Assembly (NCBI GenBank): GCA_017504265.1
Contig: JAFVRN010000007.1
Span: 1 to 54,016 of the forward strand
Direction: 5' to 3'
Length of the DNA stretch: 54,016 nt
Source: Alistipes sp.
GTDB lineage: Bacteria > Bacteroidota > Bacteroidia > Bacteroidales > Rikenellaceae
Part shown: one piece after another, positions 34,080 through 41,282 of the stretch
Position numbering within the stretch: the stretch's first letter is position 1
Layout of the letters: each line of letters begins with the position of its first letter
The notes under the pieces: model-generated
What the model was told of the DNA's origin: nothing
Seen by the model: only the letters and a program-made list of their open reading frames with translations
Database searches by the model: none
Position numbers and translations under genes: made by a program

Positions 34080-34767
34080 TACGCAGGCTTTCAACAAGTT
34101 GTGGCACGCCAATAGCACCCCGCTCTTTGATATGTGTAAGCGGATTGCGTATTAGCGCAGTATCGGGAGTGCCGGGATCCACAAGATATATAGGCACCTC
34201 TCTATCACGTACATAATGAACAAGTGATGCTGCCGGATATACAGCCAACGATGTACCTACAACAATCAATATATCGGCCTTGGCCACAATCTCGCAAGCA
34301 GCCTCAAACATAGGCACCGACTCGCCGAAGAACACAATATGCGGACGCAGTAATGCTCCATCCTCGGCACGCTCATCAAGGCCCTGCTCCCAGCCGCTAA
34401 TAGGATAGATAAGATTAGGATTACGCTCCGAGCGCAGCTTCATAAGTTCACCATGAAGATGCAGCACACGGCGTGAGCCGCCACGTTCGTGCAGGTTATC
34501 TACATTCTGTGTTACGACACATACATCTGCCCACTCCTCCATACTTGCTATGGCGAGGTGTCCGGCATTCGGCTCTTTTGTCAGCGACTCCTTACGCCGC
34601 AGGTTATAGAACTCCACGACCTTTGCTCGGTTGCGCTGCAACGCCTCGGGAGTACACACCTCCTCGATACGATAGTTGGCCCATAGGCCATCTGCATCAC
34701 GAAAGGTTGCAATACCGCTATCGGCACTGACACCTGCACCTGTAAAAACTACTATTCTCGGCTTCAT
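34063..34767 (-). CDS. Sirtuin NAD-dependent protein deacylase (YxxR type, no zinc cysteines)
   Basis: A 234-residue NAD-dependent deacylase. GAGVSADSGIATF (10-22) binds NAD, TQNVDNLHE follows and His105 (LHLHG) is the catalytic base. The FYNLRR segment keeps Tyr54 and Arg57, the YxxR pair that in E. coli CobB and SIRT5 binds acidic acyl groups (succinyl, malonyl). No CxxC pairs are present, so the structural zinc is lacking. I chose the ATG at 34767 because residues upstream of it do not resemble a sirtuin. Confidence 0.9.
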   Translation of the reverse strand: MKPRIVVFTGAGVSADSGIATFRDADGLWANYRIEEVCTPEALQRNRAKVVEFYNLRRKESLTKEPNAGHLAIASMEEWADVCVVTQNVDNLHERGGSRRVLHLHGELMKLRSERNPNLIYPISGWEQGLDERAEDGALLRPHIVFFGESVPMFEAACEIVAKADILIVVGTSLAVYPAASLVHYVRDREVPIYLVDPGTPDTALIRNPLTHIKERGAIGVPQLVESLRNEFSK

Positions 34768-34798
34768 TGACTTAATATTGCTTACTTGATTACGATAA

Positions 34799-34806
34799 CA
34801 AAGGTA
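34799..34806 (-). promoter_or_regulatory. -7 element of the sirtuin operon
   Basis: CAAAGGTA reads TACCTTTG on the minus strand, 31 bp upstream of the sirtuin ATG. Confidence 0.55.
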
Positions 34807-34879
34807 CAAAAAAAGCTCGACATTATATACAAAAACGTGATTTTTGATTGTTATTGCTTGTATATTGGTCGTAAAAGTG

Positions 34880-34887
34880 TATCTTTG
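34880..34887 (+). promoter_or_regulatory. -7 element of the dicarboxylate symporter gene
   Basis: TATCTTTG with TTG (34858-34860) 19 bp upstream. The ATG at 34910 follows 22 bp later. Confidence 0.65.
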
Positions 34888-34909
34888 TACATATGTAATA
34901 TATATCACA

Positions 34910-36124
34910 ATGAAAAAACTATTCTCTAACATTGGTATTTGGATAATAATCGCTATGATAATAGGTATTATCGTAGGCTCGATTATGGGCCCTGAGGCAG
35001 CGATGTTCAAGCCTCTCGGCGAGCTATTTATTCAACTTATAAAGATGCTTGTAATACCACTTGTCGTGGTATCGATTATTAGTGGTGCTGCTACTCTTGG
35101 CGAAACCAAGTCAGCAGGATTAGTTGGCAGCATAAGCATTGGCTACATGCTATGCACCACAATGATATCTGTTATCGTAGCTATCACCCTCGCCATATTC
35201 TTCAAACCAGGTGCATCACTCTCTGTAGATAGTGTGGCAGCCTTGACGACAGCCTCGGATAGTGCAGCAGCCGGCGTAGCTCCCGCCCTCGGCTTTTGGG
35301 ATACGGTTATTGGAATGATTCCAGATAACCCGATACGCGCCATGGCCGAAGGCGATATATTACAGATAATCATCTTCGGAATGTTCTTAGGTCTGGGTCT
35401 TGCATCGCTATCGTCGGAGAAACGCACAAAGTTTGTCAATGGTCTTAATATCATACTCGATGCGCTAATATGGTGTATAAACAAAGTGATGCTCGTGGCA
35501 CCTCTCGGCGTATTCGGCCTTATTGCCGATGCGACAGGCACATTCGGATTCGAGGTTCTTATGCAGATAGCAAACCTTCTATGGGTGGATCTCATAGCTG
35601 TACTCATCATAGGTCTTGGACTATATCCATTGACCCTGTTGCTCTTCTCTCGCATACCTCTAAAAACATTCTTCCGTGCGATGGTTAAGCCACAGATAAT
35701 ATCGTTCTCCACAGCATCGTCGTTGGCTACACTCCCCGTGAACATGGAGGCTTGCGACCAGATGGGTATCTCGAAACAGACTTCGGGATTTGTACTTCCG
35801 TTGGGTGCGACTATCAATATGTCGGGTAATGCAATATATTATAGTATTGTTGCCATATTTTTTGCACAATTCTATGGCATAGACCTCGGAATGTCGGAAT
35901 ATGTTAGCATCGTTATTGTTTGTACGCTTGGTGCTATCGGACAAGCAGGCGTACCAGGGCCTACGTTCCTTGTGGTAGCTGTTCTAGTAGCTGCAGGCAT
36001 ACCTATTGAGGGTCTGCCACTGCTATATGCTCTCGACCGAATATTCGATATGATACGTACTACGCTCAATATCACGGGCGATGCATCCTGTGCTGCCGTA
36101 GTGGATAGATTCGCAAAAGAGTAA
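34910..36124 (+). CDS. Dicarboxylate/amino acid:cation symporter (DAACS family)
   Basis: A 404-residue membrane carrier. Multiple hydrophobic helices start at residue 6 (NIGIWIIIAMIIGIIVGSIM). FIQLIKMLVIPLVVVSIISG, FSTASSLATLPV (the serine-rich hairpin), LGATINMSGNAIYYSI and ALDRIFDMIRTTLNITGDAS are the DAACS signatures, as in GltP and DctA. Substrate is glutamate/aspartate or C4-dicarboxylate; fermentation context would suit a C4 acid, but sequence alone does not decide. The ATG at 34910 is preferred over upstream ones lying across the promoter. Confidence 0.92.
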   Translation: MKKLFSNIGIWIIIAMIIGIIVGSIMGPEAAMFKPLGELFIQLIKMLVIPLVVVSIISGAATLGETKSAGLVGSISIGYMLCTTMISVIVAITLAIFFKPGASLSVDSVAALTTASDSAAAGVAPALGFWDTVIGMIPDNPIRAMAEGDILQIIIFGMFLGLGLASLSSEKRTKFVNGLNIILDALIWCINKVMLVAPLGVFGLIADATGTFGFEVLMQIANLLWVDLIAVLIIGLGLYPLTLLLFSRIPLKTFFRAMVKPQIISFSTASSLATLPVNMEACDQMGISKQTSGFVLPLGATINMSGNAIYYSIVAIFFAQFYGIDLGMSEYVSIVIVCTLGAIGQAGVPGPTFLVVAVLVAAGIPIEGLPLLYALDRIFDMIRTTLNITGDASCAAVVDRFAKE

Positions 36125-36159
36125 CCGTCGGAAAGCTAACTACCACGATGGCTAAAAGT

Positions 36160-36183
36160 GGCGATTTGTCGGTAAATCACGCC
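36160..36183 (+). terminator. Possible symporter terminator
   Basis: GGCGATTT can pair with AAATCACGCC allowing a 2-nt bulge, followed by TTTATAC and a T-run further on. Weak. Confidence 0.35.
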
Positions 36184-36233
36184 TTTATACTCTATTTTTT
36201 TGGATAATTTGTTGCAAAGCAAAAATATTTTTA

Positions 36234-36241
36234 TAACTTTG
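36234..36241 (+). promoter_or_regulatory. -7 element of the Hc1-like gene
   Basis: TAACTTTG with TTG (36212-36214) 19 bp upstream, 33 bp before the ATG at 36275. Confidence 0.6.
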
Positions 36242-36274
36242 CGGAAGATAAACCTTATAAACATTTATATTATT

Positions 36275-36451
36275 ATGAAGAATTTAGTAGAAAACATCGC
36301 AGCTCAGTACGAGTCATTTGCAACCAATGCAGCTCTTCAGGTAGAGAAGAATAATAAGGCAGCCGGCACACGTGCTCGTAAGGCGGCTTTGGAGCTCACT
36401 AAGCTTTTGAAGGAGTTCCGTAAGGTATCTGTTGAGGAGGCTAAGAAATAA
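36275..36451 (+). CDS. Histone H1-like protein (Hc1 type)
   Basis: A 58-residue basic protein: MKNLVENIAAQYESF, then NNKAAGTRARKAALELTKLLKEFRK. It matches the small Bacteroidetes Hc1-like family, presumed nucleoid-binding. It is one helical domain without the Lys/Ala/Pro tails of chlamydial Hc1. Monocistronic, followed by the hairpin repeat copy 2. Confidence 0.88.
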   Translation: MKNLVENIAAQYESFATNAALQVEKNNKAAGTRARKAALELTKLLKEFRKVSVEEAKK

Positions 36452-36470
36452 TCGACTAAGTGAGTATGGA

Positions 36471-36545
36471 TTGGGGCGTGTCCAACAAGTTTGGGCACGC
36501 TCTTTATTTTAGAAGTTCTAAACAAGATGAGCATTTTTAAGGAGG
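36471..36545. repeat. Dispersed intergenic repeat, copy 2 (internally deleted), with terminator hairpin
   Basis: GCGTGTCC (36476-36483) pairs with GGGCACGC (36493-36500) around AACAAGTTT (one G-U pair), then TCTTTATTTT: a terminator for the Hc1-like gene. The 3' arm and following bases (36490-36526) match 4-42. ATGAGCATTTT (36527-36537) matches 95-105. Relative to copy 1, about 52 nt (positions 43-94) are missing. Confidence 0.8.
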
Positions 36546-36590
36546 GATGCAGCGCCGATACAGACTTTTATTCAACCTCGATTATACTAT

Positions 36591-37268
36591 ATGAAAGATA
36601 TACTCAACTTCCTAAGCGAGCTCCACGACAACAACTGTCGTGAGTGGTTTGAGGCCAACCGTACTCGCTACCGTGAGGTGTTAGCTCGTCACAACGCCAA
36701 TGTCGAGCGGCTTATCACTCTGATTTCGTCGTTCGACAAGTCCATAGATGGTGCTACCATTGCCAATAGCACCTATCGCATATATCGTGATACACGTTTC
36801 TCTAAGGACAAGACCCCGTATAAGGACTTTCTAAGCGCATTTATAGTGCGTGGCGGTAAGCGAAGTGGATTTGGCGGATACTATCTTCACATATCGCCCA
36901 AGGGCAACACGTGGGGCGAAGGCTCGTTCCTTGCAGCAGGCAATGTATCTCCCGAGCCATATGTTCTGCGCAGCCTCAGAGAAGAGATTGAGGATAATGC
37001 TCCGCTCTTAGTAGAAAATATTAAGCGCAGTGGTTTTACGCTCGATAGCGGGAATGCTCTTAAACGCACACCCAGAGGCTACAACGTAGCTCCTGAGTAT
37101 GAATATTTACTACGTCAGCGTGAACTATGTCTGAGCCACCCACTTAGCTCCGAATGGTTTCTGCACGACGACTGGATAGAGCGCACCGCAGCACTCTTTG
37201 AGCGTTGCAAGCCATTCCTCGACCAAGTAAATCGCGCCATAGAGTACGCCTACGAGGAGTACCGCTAA
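36591..37268 (+). CDS. DUF2461 family protein
   Basis: A 225-residue protein matching the DUF2461/TIGR02453 family: NFLSELHDNNCREWFEANRTRY at the N-terminus, RIYRDTRFSKDKTPYKDFLSAFI in the middle, and GGYYLHISPKGNTWGEG. No catalytic role is established for this family. It stands alone between the repeat and the transporter genes. Confidence 0.9.
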   Translation: MKDILNFLSELHDNNCREWFEANRTRYREVLARHNANVERLITLISSFDKSIDGATIANSTYRIYRDTRFSKDKTPYKDFLSAFIVRGGKRSGFGGYYLHISPKGNTWGEGSFLAAGNVSPEPYVLRSLREEIEDNAPLLVENIKRSGFTLDSGNALKRTPRGYNVAPEYEYLLRQRELCLSHPLSSEWFLHDDWIERTAALFERCKPFLDQVNRAIEYAYEEYR

Positions 37269-37282
37269 ATATTTTTGTAATA

Positions 37283-37330
37283 GAGAGCCTGTCTAACAAT
37301 GTTCTAACTCAAAAAGTTAGACAGATTAAA
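37283..37330. repeat. Hairpin with IS3-end-like sequence
   Basis: CTGTCTAAC (37289-37297) pairs perfectly with GTTAGACAG (37316-37324). A competing smaller hairpin is CTAACT/AGTTAG (37304-37309/37315-37320). From 37290 to 37330 the sequence aligns with 53866-53906, including AAAAAGTT and GATTAA of the IS3 end. It is probably the fossil of an insertion at a similar terminator; it may also end the convergent flanking genes. Confidence 0.6.
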
Positions 37331-37377
37331 TATGGTTGATGGCAATTATTCATCTACCACAGTGTACGTAGCCCTCA

Positions 37378-37989
37378 CTATGGCCGCGAACCCGGACTAC
37401 TCTCTATTCGCGCCTGCTTACGCCAGCGAAGATAGCCGGCAATGGCGAGGAGGCAATAGATGGTGTATAATCCGGCAGTGAGCGGTATACCTTTATAGAA
37501 GTATAGGCCGACACTGATCATATCTACTACGAGCCATACAAGCCACTGCTCTACGAGTTTGCGTGAAAGCATCCACATGGCCACAATGCTGAGCGCAGTA
37601 GACATAGAGTCGAGAATGGGCACACGGCTGTCGGTATACTCCACAAGCAACCAATAGAGCAAGATATGCAACAAGGCATACGTCACAAATAACCATACGT
37701 ACCAACGTCGTGGGGTGTGACGTATGCCTCCACTCTTCACCTCTGAGCCCTCCTCCTTACGTCGCTTATCGCTACGAAGCCATACCGCAAGGCCGTAGAT
37801 GCCGGCAGCAACGTAGTATAGCTGCATTGCAGCATCGGCATAGATACCATTCGTAAGGTATAGCATACCATGCACCATAGGCATAATAGCACCCACGATC
37901 CACACCCAGATATTGGCCTTGTATTCGAGCCACAGGTATATCAATCCGAGTGTCGTACCTACGATTTGCAGAAGTAGCGATAAGTCCAT
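37378..37989 (-). CDS. pnuT: PnuC-family transporter, probable thiamine transporter PnuT
   Basis: A 203-residue membrane protein with seven hydrophobic segments and the PnuC signatures WLEYKANIWVWIVGAI, LTNGIYADAAMQLYYVAAGIYG and DMISVGLYFYKGIPLTAGLYTIYCLLAIAGYLRW. Although often annotated as nicotinamide mononucleotide transporter, the TPP riboswitch upstream and the TonB receptor 13 bp before it indicate the thiamine-specific PnuT subgroup described in Bacteroidetes. No thiamine pyrophosphokinase gene follows. Confidence 0.8.
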   Translation of the reverse strand: MDLSLLLQIVGTTLGLIYLWLEYKANIWVWIVGAIMPMVHGMLYLTNGIYADAAMQLYYVAAGIYGLAVWLRSDKRRKEEGSEVKSGGIRHTPRRWYVWLFVTYALLHILLYWLLVEYTDSRVPILDSMSTALSIVAMWMLSRKLVEQWLVWLVVDMISVGLYFYKGIPLTAGLYTIYCLLAIAGYLRWRKQARIESSPGSRP

Positions 37990-38002
37990 AATTCAAATCA
38001 TA

Positions 38003-40252
38003 TTAGAAGTTTACAGTGACATTTGCAAGGCAATGAATAGGTGCTTGCGGGAAGTAGTATGCCTCGTCATAACGCTCGCCATCCCACATATACGAGTAGC
38101 CGTAGCCGTTCGACTCATAGAGCGTCGAGAAGAGGTTGTATATAGTCACACCAAAGCGTACCGATGTAGCCTGCTTCGTAGTTAGCGTATAGCTAAGATC
38201 GAGGTTGGTAACACAGTAAGCATCGAGTGACAGTGCCTCAATTTCGTTATTCGTAAAATACTGCTTACCAACATACTGGGTAGTCCACATCGCAGCAAAG
38301 CCCTTTACATGGAAATCGGCCGAGAATGCGCCCATAACCGAAGGCGAATAGGATATGGTCATATCGCCAAGATTTTGGCCATAGGTGGGGCTATCACGCA
38401 ACTCATCTACATAGTCTCGTATCTTATTCTGCGATAGTGTAGCATTGGCCGATAACGTAAGCCACTTCGTCGTGCGCCACGATGCCATAAGCTCCACACC
38501 TCGGCGGAAACTGTTATCGACATTTACATTGAGGGCATCATCACCGTCATTCACCATACCCGTAGCTACAAGCTGATTGTGATACTGCATATAATATAGG
38601 TTTATGCCGAGTGTTAGACGTGGAGAGATGTAGGTATACCCCAACTCAAAATCCAACAGACGCTCAGGCTCGGGATAGCTATCATCCGAGGCAAACATAT
38701 AGCGGTCGGTAAAGTCCGAGCGGGTAGGCTCTCGATGTGCCACCGCTACCGAAGCATATACATTATGGCGATGGTGTATATAGCTGATTCCAAGGCGAGG
38801 ATTGAAGAAATTATACTTTTTATCGACATCAATCGGCTGCATATATACTCCATCATCACCCCATATAGCATTATCGTTAGTACCCCACGCCTTATAATGT
38901 ACATAGCGATATTGCAGATCACCAAAGAGGTGCAGTTCGTTATCCTGCCAGCCACGTAGCACAGTCCAATCTGCACGGGCAAAGATATTGGCATCCTGCT
39001 TCTCTACATCGTTGTCGTACCAGCGGCCGCCAATAGAACCATTATCCAGGCCATCCACCCAACTCAGCTCACCCCAATGCGGACAGCGATAGTAGCTCCA
39101 TGAGCCACCAAAGGTCAAGTCGAGGTGTTGCGTATTGTATTCGGCAGCCATATTCACACCGCCGAGATGGTTACGCATAATCTTATTACGTATCACATCA
39201 GCCTGCTCTACATCGGTCGCAAGATTGGTATACCCCGCCAACCACGCATCGTCCTTATACTGATTATAATAGCCATAGCCATAGGTATAGAAGAGCGTAG
39301 TATTGAGCTGCCAATGTTTATTAAAGCTGTGATTTATAACCAACTGATTGTTGATTTGAAGATAGTTGTCTGTCTCGTCATCGTGATATGCCACATGTGT
39401 GCCATCGGCCAGCACATACTCACCATCGGATGTCTCATACTGTCCCGAAGTGTGATATCTGCGACCGTAAAGCTCCATCTCCTCCTTAGATACTCCGTTG
39501 TATGTGAGATATGTCTTGGCAAGACCTCCGTACGAGAGCAGTTTTATTTTGGTCTTATCGCCATAGTAACCCACCTGTGCCATATAGCTTTTCAAATCTG
39601 TCGAGCCTCGTTCTATATAGCCATCCGAGCCAATGTGTGTAAGACGTGCATCCAACACCCAATGGTTTCGCATAAGTCCCGAGGATAGCTGTATAGCCTG
39701 CTTATTGGTATTATACGAGCCATAGCTAAGTGAAGCCGACCCACGAAAGTCGGGAGTGAGAGCATCGGTGGTCATTGACACTGCACCGCCAAAAGCTCCT
39801 GTACCGTTTGTCGAGACTCCTGCACCACGTTGCACCTGCACCGTACCTACAGACGAAATAAGGTCGGGCGTATCGTACCAATACACAGAGTGCGAGTCGG
39901 GATTATTAAGCGATACACCATTTACCGTAACATTGATACGTGTAGCATCCGTACCACGCAGACGGATAGAGGTAGCTCCGATGCCTATACCGGTTTCGTT
40001 TGTAGCTATCATCGATGGTGTGAGCGCAAGTGCAGAAGGTAAATCAGTACCATAGCTGTTTCTCACAAGTGCCTCATGTGTAAGGTTTTCATGAGCTACG
40101 GGTGTTGTTCGTTTTGCATTTGTTGTGATTACCTCTACAACCTCCATTTCGTAGACACGTGTGGTGTCGAGTTGCTGATGATGCGGCTCTGCCGCAGATA
40201 CCCCCATCGGCATTGTGCCAAATAGGGCCATTAAACAAAAAATCCTTTTCAT
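38003..40252 (-). CDS. TonB-dependent outer-membrane receptor, probably for thiamine
   Basis: A 749-residue outer-membrane receptor. Residues 1-20 are a signal peptide (LMALFGTMPMGVSAA). The plug domain shows TSIRLRGTDATRINVTVNGVSLN and VQVQRGAGVSTNGTGAFGGAVSM. The rest is barrel with alternating aromatic residues, ending in phenylalanine (ANVTVNF). No CarboxypepD_reg domain precedes the plug. Regulation by the upstream TPP riboswitch and linkage to pnuT suggest import of thiamine or its phosphate esters. Confidence 0.88.
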   Translation of the reverse strand: MKRIFCLMALFGTMPMGVSAAEPHHQQLDTTRVYEMEVVEVITTNAKRTTPVAHENLTHEALVRNSYGTDLPSALALTPSMIATNETGIGIGATSIRLRGTDATRINVTVNGVSLNNPDSHSVYWYDTPDLISSVGTVQVQRGAGVSTNGTGAFGGAVSMTTDALTPDFRGSASLSYGSYNTNKQAIQLSSGLMRNHWVLDARLTHIGSDGYIERGSTDLKSYMAQVGYYGDKTKIKLLSYGGLAKTYLTYNGVSKEEMELYGRRYHTSGQYETSDGEYVLADGTHVAYHDDETDNYLQINNQLVINHSFNKHWQLNTTLFYTYGYGYYNQYKDDAWLAGYTNLATDVEQADVIRNKIMRNHLGGVNMAAEYNTQHLDLTFGGSWSYYRCPHWGELSWVDGLDNGSIGGRWYDNDVEKQDANIFARADWTVLRGWQDNELHLFGDLQYRYVHYKAWGTNDNAIWGDDGVYMQPIDVDKKYNFFNPRLGISYIHHRHNVYASVAVAHREPTRSDFTDRYMFASDDSYPEPERLLDFELGYTYISPRLTLGINLYYMQYHNQLVATGMVNDGDDALNVNVDNSFRRGVELMASWRTTKWLTLSANATLSQNKIRDYVDELRDSPTYGQNLGDMTISYSPSVMGAFSADFHVKGFAAMWTTQYVGKQYFTNNEIEALSLDAYCVTNLDLSYTLTTKQATSVRFGVTIYNLFSTLYESNGYGYSYMWDGERYDEAYYFPQAPIHCLANVTVNF

Positions 40253-40340
40253 ACTTTTAATAATTTAAGTTGAAAAGGGGTTTTATTAAAGCCTTGGTAA
40301 ACGCTCTACGCCTCATGGCTTAGAGAACACTTACTAGTCT

Positions 40341-40464
40341 TTATGAGATGTTCCTATCCCGGTCTCGGCATTACCCGTATCCGGTACGATGGGTCTGATC
40401 TCAGCCTTATCATTCGGAGCTTCATGTGCCGTACACATTCACTCCCTGACTTAGCACCCCTTAA
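40341..40464 (-). promoter_or_regulatory. TPP (THI-box) riboswitch
   Basis: On the minus strand the order is: AAGGGGTGC, a P3-type stem-loop, GGCTGAGATCAGACCC, the ACCGGATACGGGTAATGCCG segment, and GGGATAGGAAC. These are the conserved TPP-riboswitch elements (CTGAGA, ACCC, GGATAATGCC-like and the closing GGAA). It lies 88 bp upstream of the TonB receptor. ACCCCTT in the expression platform (near 40275) could pair with AAGGGGT of the aptamer, a possible switch, but no strong terminator is obvious. Confidence 0.88.
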
Positions 40465-40471
40465 GTTGGCA

Positions 40472-40479
40472 CAAAGATA
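40472..40479 (-). promoter_or_regulatory. -7 element of the TPP-riboswitch operon
   Basis: CAAAGATA reads TATCTTTG on the minus strand, placing the transcript start at the riboswitch 5' edge. Confidence 0.6.
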
Positions 40480-40625
40480 TATTGTTTTTGCCATATATAC
40501 AAACTAAACAGCTATTTTTTATATATTGCCACAAGGCGATATTATTTGTAATAAGCTCTTGGGTATTCGGCTTTTTTTCGTACATTTGTACGATGATAGA
40601 ACCTAAAACACAAAAAGCATATATA

Positions 40626-41279
40626 ATGAAACGAATTATTGCTCCGTCGGTACTCTCGGCCGACTTCGGAAATCTTGAACGAGATATCAAAATGCTCGAC
40701 CGCTCACGTGCCGAATGGGTACATATCGATGTTATGGATGGTGTCTTTGTGCCCAACATATCGTTTGGCTTTCCTGTGATGAAGCCAATACGTAAAGCTA
40801 CGGATAAGGTTCTCGACGTACACCTGATGATTACCGAGCCGGAGAAGTACGTTACACGCTTTGTGGAGGCCGGTGCCGACTACGTCACATTCCACTACGA
40901 GGCAACAGATAAGATTGATGAGTGCATAGAACTTATCCGTAAAGCTGGTGCCAAGGTAGGTATCTCCATAAAACCAGGAACGGAGCCCAACGTCCTTGAC
41001 GAGTTGCTTCCTAAGCTCGATATGGTGCTTGTAATGAGCGTAGAGCCAGGATTTGGAGGCCAGAAGTTTATGCCATCGTCTATCGGTAAGTGCGAGTACC
41101 TCACCGCCAAGAAGCGCGAATTGGGTCTTGATGAGCTTATCATCGAGGTAGACGGAGGTATCTCGGCATCTAACTCACGCCTTTTATTCGATGCAGGAGC
41201 CGAGGCATTGGTTGCCGGCAGCTCGGTATTTGGCGCAGCAGATCCCGAGCAAGCTATTGTAGATATGATTAATTCTTAG
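40626..41279 (+). CDS. rpe: Ribulose-phosphate 3-epimerase
   Basis: A 217-residue TIM-barrel enzyme of the pentose phosphate pathway. Start MKRIIAPSVLSADFGNL; the metal/catalytic residues lie in HIDVMDGVFVPNISFG (His and Asp), VHLMI, MSVEPGFGGQKF and EVDGGI. I chose the ATG at 40626. An earlier in-frame ATG at 40593 lies 5 bp after the TACATTTG element (40581-40588), so a leaderless longer form is possible. Confidence 0.93.
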   Translation: MKRIIAPSVLSADFGNLERDIKMLDRSRAEWVHIDVMDGVFVPNISFGFPVMKPIRKATDKVLDVHLMITEPEKYVTRFVEAGADYVTFHYEATDKIDECIELIRKAGAKVGISIKPGTEPNVLDELLPKLDMVLVMSVEPGFGGQKFMPSSIGKCEYLTAKKRELGLDELIIEVDGGISASNSRLLFDAGAEALVAGSSVFGAADPEQAIVDMINS

Positions 41280-41282
41280 AGA

